From positions 1-36,168 of the forward strand of contig JAITOL010000092.1 in assembly GCA_031289955.1 (NCBI GenBank): a stretch of DNA of 36,168 nucleotides, written 5' to 3'. The stretch is from Synergistaceae bacterium (GTDB lineage Bacteria; Synergistota; Synergistia; Synergistales; Synergistaceae). The translations under genes were made by a program, and so were the position numbers. A model generated the notes under the pieces. The model ran no database searches. It was not told where the DNA came from and worked only from the letters and a program-made list of their open reading frames with translations. Within the stretch, counting starts at the first letter, position 1; each line of letters starts with the position of its first letter. This document shows, in pieces, positions 26,066-32,425 of the stretch.

Positions 26066-26548
26066 CTATTCCTCCTCTTTTGATTTGGCTGCCGACAGCA
26101 CTTCCGGTTCATTGACCGATATGTCGTCGAGCGCCTGGAACATCGCCATGAACGTGTCGAGGCCCAGCGCGTCGCAGTCGATGTTCACTATGTCGGACTT
26201 TTCCGTCGTTCCCTCGGGCTGAATGTCGAGCCTGAGCGAGTGGGACGGAAGAAAACCAGTGTCGCTCTTGCGGTGGTAGCCTACCCCGCATTTCGTCATG
26301 TCGAAACTGAGTTTCTGCTCTCCCCTTTTAAAGTAGCGGAATTTGCCGTCCGGCGCGAGCTCGAAGTATATATTGGAACTGACGAGGGCAATATGGATCA
26401 TTGCGAAAAAAGCGACCGCCGCGAGCGCTGAAACAATGAGCCTGCTGCTGATGAAAATACCGCCGATAATCACTATCGCGAGCGCGACAAACGGCGCGTA
26501 AATCACGCCCTTGACCATCTCCCATTTCGACCGCCTGAACGTCTTCAC
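26066..26548 (-). CDS. Two-helix membrane protein, hypothetical
   Basis: A 160-residue protein with two adjacent N-terminal membrane helices (VKGVIYAPFVALAIVIIGGIF and ALAAVAFFAMIHIALV), followed by a compact domain (FELAPDGKFRYFKRGEQ onward) that could be PH-like, and an acidic/lysine tail. No family is certain. The frame opens with GTG at 26548; GGAGG lies 12 bases upstream. A tiny ATG-TTT-CTG-TGA leader frame occupies 26557-26546 and its stop overlaps the GTG, which could couple translation. An internal ATG at codon 11 is also possible. The pair with the next gene is probably one operon; the 3-base gap supports this. Confidence 0.62.
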   Translation of the reverse strand: MKTFRRSKWEMVKGVIYAPFVALAIVIIGGIFISSRLIVSALAAVAFFAMIHIALVSSNIYFELAPDGKFRYFKRGEQKLSFDMTKCGVGYHRKSDTGFLPSHSLRLDIQPEGTTEKSDIVNIDCDALGLDTFMAMFQALDDISVNEPEVLSAAKSKEEE

Positions 26549-26723
26549 AGAAACATCAATCCTCCCTGATGGATATTATGAGATAGTCAACCGCGAATCA
26601 TCCACAAAACACGGGTATTCTATCATAATAACAATGAATATATGTCTTACATCTTAAAAAGAGATTTGTTTTTCTGAAAAATTAAATGGCTGGGTTCCGC
26701 GACGCGTTTTCCCTTGTGATATA

Positions 26724-26740
26724 AATTGGTCGGTCCAATT
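26724..26740. promoter_or_regulatory. Palindrome AATTGG-N5-CCAATT upstream of the GntR gene
   Basis: A perfect 6+6 inverted repeat with a 5-base centre (TCGGT), about 75 bases upstream of the GntR promoter's -35. The TTGG-N5-CCAA core is the spacing used by FadR/GntR-type regulators (TGG-N5-CCA). It is the strongest operator candidate for the regulator encoded just downstream. Confidence 0.5.
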
Positions 26741-26814
26741 TTGCGCGATTGATTTCCCTTTGGCGCCCCTTCATGACCAATAAATATTCCTTTTCTATTT
26801 CGATATATTCGCGC

Positions 26815-26859
26815 TTGAAAAATTTTCCGGTCTGTTGTATAACGTATAAAAATCAGACC
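26815..26859 (+). promoter_or_regulatory. GntR-gene promoter with overlapping inverted repeat
   Basis: TTGAAA at 26815-26820 and TATAAC at 26838-26843 are separated by 17 bases, a good sigma-70 match. GGTCTG (26829-26834) lies in the spacer and its complement CAGACC (26854-26859) lies just past the start point. Repression by the encoded regulator would fit, an arrangement suggesting autoregulation. GGAG at 26863-26866 is the ribosome site. Confidence 0.55.
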
Positions 26860-26873
26860 AATGGAGAATAAAA

Positions 26874-27575
26874 ATGGAGACAGACGTCAGACCGGCAAGA
26901 AAATATGAAAAGGTGGTTGGCGCCATAAAGGATGCCATCTCGCGCGGCGAGCTGGCATACGGCGACGCGCTGCCGCCGGAGCGGGCGATGATAGACCAGT
27001 TCGGGGTGTCGCGCGGTTCGCTCAGGGAGGCGTTCAGTGTGCTCGAGTTGCTCGGGCTCATCGAAAGCAAGCCGGGGAGCGGTCGTTTTGTGCGCAGCCC
27101 CCACGCATTCCCCGAGGGGTCGAGCGCGGGCGCGGTTCCTCTCGAAAGCTCCGCCGTGCTCGAACTCATGGAGGCCCGCCGCATACTCGACCCGGCCATA
27201 GCGTCCGAGGCCGCCCGCAGGTCGTCCCCGTCCGATATGACCCGCATACGGAGGATACTCACGTCGACGAGGGAAAATCTGGACGACCTCACCCACAGGG
27301 CGAGGTCGGATTTCGACTTTCACATGGCGCTGGCGTCCGCGACCCAGAATTTTCTGTTCGTGAATATCGTGCGGATGGAGTTCAATCTGATAATGGCGAC
27401 GCACGAGAGCATATATGGGCTGCTCGAGGACAAATGCGCCTTCGCGGATGAGCATGAGGCGCTTTATGAGGCCATAACTGTGCACGACGCGAATCGGGCG
27501 TCCGCCGCGGCCTCTTTGCATATCGACAGGATATACAGGACGCTTTTGGGCGCTTTCGCGATGTTTCAGCCGTGA
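26874..27575 (+). CDS. GntR-family transcriptional regulator, FadR/FCD subfamily
   Basis: A 233-residue two-domain regulator. Residues 1-75 are a winged helix (GDALPPERAMIDQFGVSRGSLREAFSVLELLGLIESKPGSGRFVR in outline, read in pieces: ALPPERAM, VSRGSLREA, GSGRFV). Residues 95-225 form an all-helical FCD domain with the metal-site pattern DFHMALASATQN (D and H) and later SAAASLHIDRI. FCD regulators usually sense small organic acids or acyl compounds. It leads directly into the HD-domain and hydro-lyase genes (41-base gap) and is likely their controller, with operators upstream of itself. Effector unknown. Confidence 0.9.
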   Translation: METDVRPARKYEKVVGAIKDAISRGELAYGDALPPERAMIDQFGVSRGSLREAFSVLELLGLIESKPGSGRFVRSPHAFPEGSSAGAVPLESSAVLELMEARRILDPAIASEAARRSSPSDMTRIRRILTSTRENLDDLTHRARSDFDFHMALASATQNFLFVNIVRMEFNLIMATHESIYGLLEDKCAFADEHEALYEAITVHDANRASAAASLHIDRIYRTLLGAFAMFQP

Positions 27576-27616
27576 TATTCGGATACATATATAAGGAATA
27601 TGGGAGGCGTGTTTAA

Positions 27617-28177
27617 ATGAGGGAAAAGATAAGGAAAATGCTGCCGGAAATAGAGTGGATACTCGATAAGGGTCTTCAGGAGAAGGTGCTCGCCAGCTAC
27701 GAGGACGCGCTTGAAACGGGGGGCTGGGCGCCGGAGGATATGGATCGCATTCCGTTCACGCTGCTCATTCCCGACTGTCCAGCCTCGTACCTGACGCATG
27801 TCCGGGGCGTCACGAGGATGGCGTATCACGCCATGAAGGAGTTCAACGAGCTCTATGCCACGCCCGACGGCAAGTTCAGGATGGACAACGACCTGCTTGT
27901 AGCGGGCGCGCTGCTTCACGATGTGGGCAAGCTCGTCGAGTACGAGAAGGCGCCGGACGGCGGGACGGTGAAGTCGCGGTTGGGAAAAGACCTGAGGCAT
28001 CCCTTCTCGGGAACCGTGATCGCGCTGCGCAACGGGTGCGATTCGGCCATCGGCCACATCATAGCGAACCACGCGCACGAGGGCGACGGGACGCTCCGCA
28101 GTCCGGAGGGCGTGTTGGTGAACAAGGCGGACTTCATGAACTTCGAGGGGATGAAGAGCTTTTTGGGAATGAAGTAG
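27617..28177 (+). CDS. HD-domain metal-dependent hydrolase-family protein
   Basis: A 186-residue HD-superfamily protein, probably a phosphohydrolase. The motif set is visible: H near residue 61 (LTHVRGVTRMA), the HD doublet in LLHDVGKLVEYE (H101, D102), HPFSG near 133 and NHAHEGD near 152. Substrate unknown. It lies between the GntR gene and the first hydro-lyase pair, with GGGAGG before its ATG, and appears cotranscribed. Why an HD enzyme accompanies aconitase-like genes is unclear: it could act on a nucleotide or signal molecule, or on an organophosphate intermediate. Confidence 0.8.
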   Translation: MREKIRKMLPEIEWILDKGLQEKVLASYEDALETGGWAPEDMDRIPFTLLIPDCPASYLTHVRGVTRMAYHAMKEFNELYATPDGKFRMDNDLLVAGALLHDVGKLVEYEKAPDGGTVKSRLGKDLRHPFSGTVIALRNGCDSAIGHIIANHAHEGDGTLRSPEGVLVNKADFMNFEGMKSFLGMK

Positions 28178-28224
28178 CGGTCACGATGGCGCCGGGAGAA
28201 GAAATACCGATCTCTCTCGGGTGT

Positions 28225-28241
28225 TCGGGGCGAATCCCCGA
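28225..28241 (+). other. Short GC hairpin in the leader of the first hydro-lyase gene
   Basis: TCGGGG and CCCCGA form a perfect 6-bp stem around CGAAT, followed by GGTTTTGG, 28 bases before the ATG of the large subunit. The U run is too short for a sure terminator. It might set relative expression of the upstream HD gene and downstream enzymes. Confidence 0.35.
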
Positions 28242-28268
28242 GGTTTTGGGGCACGAGGGGGCATTTGA

Positions 28269-29549
28269 ATGGGCAAAACGATGATAATGAAAATCATGGA
28301 ACGGGCGGCTCACAAGGAGGTCCACACCGGAGAGCGCGTATGGTGCGACATAGACTGGTCGACCGCTCGCGACTTCGGCGGGGCGAACTGCACTCTTCAG
28401 TTCGACGAGATAACGGAGAACAAGGGAAAGGTCTGGAACCCGGAGCGCATCGCGTTTACGTTCGATCTTCAGGCGCCGTCTCACTCCGAGAAGGTGTCGA
28501 ACAACCAGAAGATAATCCGCGAGTTCGCCCGCAGGCAGGGGATCAAACACGTTTTCGACATCAACCGCGGCATAGGGCAGCACGTTTTGCTGGAACACGG
28601 GCATGTCCTGCCCGGCGACGTCATTCTGGGCACGGACAGCCACATGAACCTGCTCGGCGCTGTGGGCGCGTTCGCGACCGGCGTTGGCAACACCGACATC
28701 GCCGCGTCGTGGCTCAACGGCACGAACTGGTTCCGGGTTCCCGATACGATGAAGATAGAGGTGACGGGCGAATTTCCGTGCGGCGTTTCCATGAGGGATT
28801 TCCTTACGCTCCTGGTCGGCGACCTCGGAGCCGGGGGCCTGGATTTCCTCGCCGTCGAATTCACTGGCGACGCGATAGACCGCGCGACTTTGGCCGAGCG
28901 CATAACGCTCTGTTCCATGGTGACGGAGATGAGCGGCAAGATAGGGCTCATCCTGCCGAGCGGGGCCGTGCTCGACTGGCTGGCGGAGCGCGCCGGGCCG
29001 GAGGCCAGGGTCCGCGCCGGGGCCATCAAGCCCGATCCGGACGCTGTCTACATCGAGACGCGCAAATACGACGTATCCAGGCTCGAGCCGATGGCGTCCT
29101 GCCCGGACGCGCCGGACAACGTGAAGCCGGTGCGGGAGATAGCGGGGACGCGGGTCGATCAGGTCCACATCGGAAGCTGCACGAACGGGCGTTTCGAGGA
29201 TATCGCGGCGGCTTACGAGGTTCTGGAGCGAGGAGGTTTCAAGGTCTCGCCGGACGTTCGCACGATAATAACCCCGGCTACGACCGAGGTCATGAAAAAG
29301 TGCGCCGAGCGCGGGATGATCGAAAAATTCCTCGACGCGGGGATCGTCTTCACGAACCCGACGTGTTCGCTCTGCACCGCCGAGCATTACGGGGCGCTGC
29401 CGAGCGGCGACGTGGGATGCTCCACGACGAACCGCAACTTCATCGGCAAGGTGGGCAAGGGAAGCCATACGTATCTCCTGAGCCCGATGACGGCAATGGC
29501 CACGGCTGTGCGGGGCGTGATAACGGATCCCCGCGACATCGTCTGCTAA
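28269..29549 (+). CDS. LeuC-type aconitase-family hydro-lyase, large subunit (first pair)
   Basis: A 426-residue [4Fe-4S] large subunit of the 3-isopropylmalate dehydratase/homoaconitase group, which isomerises a hydroxy-acid by dehydration and rehydration. Cluster cysteines are C304 (GSCTNGR), C366 and C369 (TCSLCTAEH). Other blocks: GHVLPGDVILGTDSHMNLLG, VGAFATGVGNTDIAASW and GCSTTNRNFIGKVGKGS. The usual DSHTTTHGA-type motif reads DSHMNLLGA here, and G(T/R)TE reads GNTD, so substrate contacts may differ. The ATG at 28269 has GAGGGGG seven bases upstream. The matching small subunit follows after 17 bases. LeuC itself is unlikely since no leuA or leuB neighbours are present; substrate unassigned. 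Confidence 0.85.
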   Translation: MGKTMIMKIMERAAHKEVHTGERVWCDIDWSTARDFGGANCTLQFDEITENKGKVWNPERIAFTFDLQAPSHSEKVSNNQKIIREFARRQGIKHVFDINRGIGQHVLLEHGHVLPGDVILGTDSHMNLLGAVGAFATGVGNTDIAASWLNGTNWFRVPDTMKIEVTGEFPCGVSMRDFLTLLVGDLGAGGLDFLAVEFTGDAIDRATLAERITLCSMVTEMSGKIGLILPSGAVLDWLAERAGPEARVRAGAIKPDPDAVYIETRKYDVSRLEPMASCPDAPDNVKPVREIAGTRVDQVHIGSCTNGRFEDIAAAYEVLERGGFKVSPDVRTIITPATTEVMKKCAERGMIEKFLDAGIVFTNPTCSLCTAEHYGALPSGDVGCSTTNRNFIGKVGKGSHTYLLSPMTAMATAVRGVITDPRDIVC

Positions 29550-29566
29550 AAGGGGGAATATACGAT

Positions 29567-30094
29567 ATGAGCGATGTATTGAAGGGCCGCGCGTGGGTCT
29601 TCTCCGACGACGTGGACACCGACCTGATCTATCACAATAAGTATCTTGCGGAGACGGATCCGAAAAAGATGCCCCAGTATTCGTTCGAGTACTATCCGGG
29701 CAAGGAGAATTTCGCGCGCGAGGTAAAACCGGGCGACTTCATCGTGGCCGGCAAGAACTTCGGCTGCGGATCGAGCCGCGAACACGCCGTCTACTGCCTC
29801 AAGGAGGCCGGAGTGCCTGCCATCCTGGCCGAAACCTGTTCCCGCATATATTATCGGAACGCCATAAACAACGGATACCCTGTTCTCTTCGTCAAGGGGC
29901 TTTCCGAGGCGATCAAGGCGGGGAAGATCGGGGACGGCGACGATCTGGAGGTCGATATCTCGACCGGCTCGATAAAAGACGCGACGAACGGCGCCACGTT
30001 CCACGGAGACGCTGTGAGCGACCTCGAGCGCGACATAATGTCGGCCGGGGGTCTCATCCCATATTTGAAATCGCGGAAAAAGGACGTGAGATGA
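29567..30094 (+). CDS. LeuD-type hydro-lyase, small subunit (first pair)
   Basis: A 175-residue swivel-domain partner of the preceding large subunit. Family blocks: FSDDVDTDLIYHNKYLAETD, then VKPGDFIVAGKNFGCGSSREHA and SRIYYRNAINNGYPV. The loop that sets substrate size in this family (YLRT in archaeal homoaconitases, YLVY in isopropylmalate isomerases) reads Y26-L-A-E29 here, so it lacks the arginine that contacts a distal carboxylate. The ATG at 29567 has AGGGGGA upstream. Its end overlaps the ATG of the second large subunit by four bases. Confidence 0.85.
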   Translation: MSDVLKGRAWVFSDDVDTDLIYHNKYLAETDPKKMPQYSFEYYPGKENFAREVKPGDFIVAGKNFGCGSSREHAVYCLKEAGVPAILAETCSRIYYRNAINNGYPVLFVKGLSEAIKAGKIGDGDDLEVDISTGSIKDATNGATFHGDAVSDLERDIMSAGGLIPYLKSRKKDVR

Positions 30095-31350
30095 TGGGCC
30101 GGACATTTGCCGAAAAAGCGCTTGGAAGGGCTGTCGGGCATCCGGTGAACGCGAACGAGGTCGTCACGGTCGAGCCTGATTTCTGCATGAGCCACGATAA
30201 CACGGGCCCCATATCCCGCACGTTCAAAAAAATAGGCGTCAAAAAAGTTTGGAAGCCGGAACGCCTCGTCGTCATCCTCGATCACGGCGTGCCGGCCCCG
30301 TCGAGCGATCACGCCGTAAACCACAAAGAGGCCCGCGAATTTATGCAAAACCAGGGCGCGCCTCACTTCTACGACGTTTCGAGCTCGGGAGGGGTATGCC
30401 ACCAGAAATTTCCGGAGGAGGGCTTCGCTCTGCCCGGGCAGATAGTGATCGGCAGCGACAGCCACACATGCACATATGGCGCGTTCGGGACGTTCGCGAC
30501 GGGCATCGGCCGCACGGAGATGGCCGCGGCCTGGGCCACGGGGAACATCTGGTTCAAGGTTCCGGAGAGCATGAAGGTTACGGCAAAGGGACGGCTCGGC
30601 AAAGGAGTATCCGCGAAGGACTTCATCCTCAAGGTCATGGGAGACGTCAAATCCGACGGGGCCGACTACATGAGCGTCGAGTTCCACGGCGACGGCATAG
30701 AGAGCATGAGCGTGGCGTCTCGGATGACGCTCTGCAACCTCGGCATAGAGATGGGAGCCAAAAACGCCGTCTGTAAGCCGGATCAGAAGGTGCTCGACTT
30801 TATAAGGGGGCGTGAAAAATCGAGCGGCTGGGAGGTTCTCTGGGCCGATCCGGACGCCGATTACGTCAAGGAGTACAGCTACGACCTGGGAGAGATAACG
30901 CCCGGAGTCGCGAAGCCTCACACGGTCGACAACTACGCTCCGATAGCCGAGGTCGCCGGGACCGCGATAAACCAGGCTTTCATCGGGACGTGCACGAACG
31001 GGAGGCTCGAGGATCTGCGCGCCGCGGCCGAGATATTGAAGGGTCGTAAGGTGGCGGTGCGGACGATCATCATACCGGCGTCCTGGAACATTTACCGCGA
31101 GGCAATGCATGACGGCACGCTCGACGCGCTGCTCGACGCGGGCTGTATAGTCTGCAATGCCGGCTGCGGCCCGTGCCTCGGCGCTCACATGGGCACGCTC
31201 GCCCCGGGAGAGGTCTGCGTCAGCACGGCAAACCGCAACTTCAAGGGGAGAATGGGCGACAAGGAGAGCTTCATATACCTGGCGAGCCCACGAACAGTTG
31301 CGATGAGCGCAGTAACAGGCAAAATCTCCGACCCGAGGGAGGCGTTTTAG
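30091..31350 (+). CDS. LeuC-type aconitase-family hydro-lyase, large subunit (second pair)
   Basis: A 419-residue paralogue of the first large subunit, in the same [4Fe-4S] hydro-lyase family but more canonical. Cysteines are C301 (GTCTNGR), C359 and C362 (GCGPCLGAH). Typical motifs are HGVPAPSSDHAVNHK, GSDSHTCTYGAFGTFATGIGRTE and VSTANRNFKGRMGDKES. It begins with ATGATG overlapping the previous stop, so it is translationally coupled. Two different pairs in one operon suggest two successive isomerisations, or two substrates, in one pathway. Length is typical of archaeal-type LeuC/HacA proteins. Confidence 0.86.
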   Translation: MMGRTFAEKALGRAVGHPVNANEVVTVEPDFCMSHDNTGPISRTFKKIGVKKVWKPERLVVILDHGVPAPSSDHAVNHKEAREFMQNQGAPHFYDVSSSGGVCHQKFPEEGFALPGQIVIGSDSHTCTYGAFGTFATGIGRTEMAAAWATGNIWFKVPESMKVTAKGRLGKGVSAKDFILKVMGDVKSDGADYMSVEFHGDGIESMSVASRMTLCNLGIEMGAKNAVCKPDQKVLDFIRGREKSSGWEVLWADPDADYVKEYSYDLGEITPGVAKPHTVDNYAPIAEVAGTAINQAFIGTCTNGRLEDLRAAAEILKGRKVAVRTIIIPASWNIYREAMHDGTLDALLDAGCIVCNAGCGPCLGAHMGTLAPGEVCVSTANRNFKGRMGDKESFIYLASPRTVAMSAVTGKISDPREAF

Positions 31351-31351
31351 C

Positions 31352-31846
31352 ATGAAGATAAAAGGACGCGTCTGGAAATACGGCGACGACGTGAACACGG
31401 ACGTCATATTCGCGGGAAAATACACGTACACGATAAAGGATCGCGCCGAGATGGCCCGCGTCGCGCTTGAGGATCTCGACTCCGACTTCACGAAGAACGC
31501 CTCACCCGGCGACATAATCGTTGCGGGCAAAAACTGGGGCTGCGGATCGAGCCGCGAGCAGGCCGCCATCTGCCTCAAGGAACGCGGGATAGGGGCGATA
31601 ATAGCCCGCGGTTTCGCCCGCATCCACTATCGCAATTGCCTCAACGAGGGGCTCCCCATCATCATATCGTCCGAGCTGCAGGATTTGATCCAAAAAGGCG
31701 ACGAGATAGAGATAGATTTCGACTTGGGGGAGATAACGGCCGCCGGAAAAAAGATAAAGTTTCCTCCGTATCCCGAATTTGTCCAGGGATTGGTGAACGA
31801 CGGAGGGCTCATTCCGCACGTTAAAAAATCGCTCGGATTGGCCTGA
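31352..31846 (+). CDS. LeuD-type hydro-lyase, small subunit (second pair)
   Basis: A 164-residue small subunit partnering the preceding gene (one base separates the stop and the ATG). Family blocks: KYGDDVNTDVIFAGKYTYT, DIIVAGKNWGCGSSREQAA, and FARIHYRNCLNEGLPIII. The substrate-loop tetrad is Y24-T-Y-T27, again neither YLRT nor YLVY. A possible weak hairpin (AGGGG near 31846 with CCCCT near 31872) lies beyond the stop, before the PPOX-family gene. Confidence 0.86.
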   Translation: MKIKGRVWKYGDDVNTDVIFAGKYTYTIKDRAEMARVALEDLDSDFTKNASPGDIIVAGKNWGCGSSREQAAICLKERGIGAIIARGFARIHYRNCLNEGLPIIISSELQDLIQKGDEIEIDFDLGEITAAGKKIKFPPYPEFVQGLVNDGGLIPHVKKSLGLA

Positions 31847-31923
31847 GGGGCGAAATTTATATTATATCGACCCCTTAGTGGTAAAATAACCGAAGCAATA
31901 AATTGCCATAGGGGGCGATATAA

Positions 31924-32361
31924 GTGAAAAAAAGTGTGGATGGCAGGAGTGAAGCTGTAGAAAAAGCTTTGAAACTACTGGGCGCCGCTAAAACTCACTA
32001 TTTGGCAACGAATGGGTCTCACGGGCATCCGAACCTGAGAGCTATGGCGCCGCTCAAGATCGACGGCGTGAAGAGCGTCTGGTTCGCGACATACGAGGGA
32101 TCGAGCAAGGTGCAGGAGCTGCTGAAGGACGGAAACGCCGTGATATACGCGGAGGCGTCCCGCGACGCCACTGAATGCAGGTTGTGGGGTAACATAGAGG
32201 TTCTCTCGGACGACGCGTCGAAGAAATATGTCTGGAGCGAGGAACTGAGGGATCATTTCCCGGACGGAGCGGATTCCCCGGAGATGAGGGTGCTTCGTTT
32301 CGACGTATCGAACGGGATTTACATCGATAAAAATAGAGAGATCTTCGAATTTAAAAACTAA
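31924..32361 (+). CDS. Pyridoxamine-5'-phosphate-oxidase-family (PPOX) flavin-binding protein
   Basis: A 145-residue split-barrel protein resembling the general stress protein 26/PPOX group, which binds FMN or F420. Supporting blocks: THYLATNGSHGHPNLRAMAPLK, WFATYEGSSKVQELLKDGNAVIYAE and CRLWGNIEVLSDD, with RVLRFDVSNG near the end. The start is GTG at 31924 with AGGGGG about eight bases upstream. It sits between the hydro-lyases and the dehydrogenase-family gene, so it probably shares their transcript. Its reaction is unknown; it is rarely a biosynthetic PdxH, being too short and lacking that enzyme's typical C-terminus. Confidence 0.78.
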   Translation: MKKSVDGRSEAVEKALKLLGAAKTHYLATNGSHGHPNLRAMAPLKIDGVKSVWFATYEGSSKVQELLKDGNAVIYAEASRDATECRLWGNIEVLSDDASKKYVWSEELRDHFPDGADSPEMRVLRFDVSNGIYIDKNREIFEFKN

Positions 32362-32425
32362 CGGCGTCCGGGCGGTCCGCGTAAAACCTCCCGGTCTGCC
32401 TGAGAGAGCCTGAGGAGGCATAAGA
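32362..32425 (+). promoter_or_regulatory. 64-base leader of the dehydrogenase gene with possible RBS-sequestering structure
   Basis: Between the PPOX stop and the dehydrogenase ATG, CCGGG (32368-32372) can pair with CCCGG (32390-32394). A second possible stem joins TGCCT with AGGCA, which includes part of the AGGAGG ribosome site at about 32412-32417. This could tune translation. It is not a riboswitch class I recognise. Confidence 0.3.

Larger units (their letters stand above)
26549..26873. other. 325-bp regulatory gap between minus-strand hypothetical genes and the GntR-led cluster
   Basis: No gene is seen here. The left part, about 26580-26690, is AT-rich and should hold the promoter of the minus-strand pair, though no clear -35/-10 was found. 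The right part contains the AATTGG-N5-CCAATT palindrome, a further ATGACCAATAA half-site near 26773, and the GntR promoter with an overlapping GGTCTG/CAGACC inverted repeat. Confidence 0.5.

Noticed and set aside
28265-29566. Long plus-strand frame from 28265 through the first large subunit
   Set aside because: Only the portion from ATG 29567 (LeuD-type small subunit) is real; the earlier part is out of frame with the large subunit.
29851-31623. A 590-codon minus-strand frame
   Set aside because: Antisense to two hydro-lyase genes; no motif support.
32362-32425. Glycine riboswitch
   Set aside because: Too short and lacks the conserved aptamer pattern; only small stems are present.
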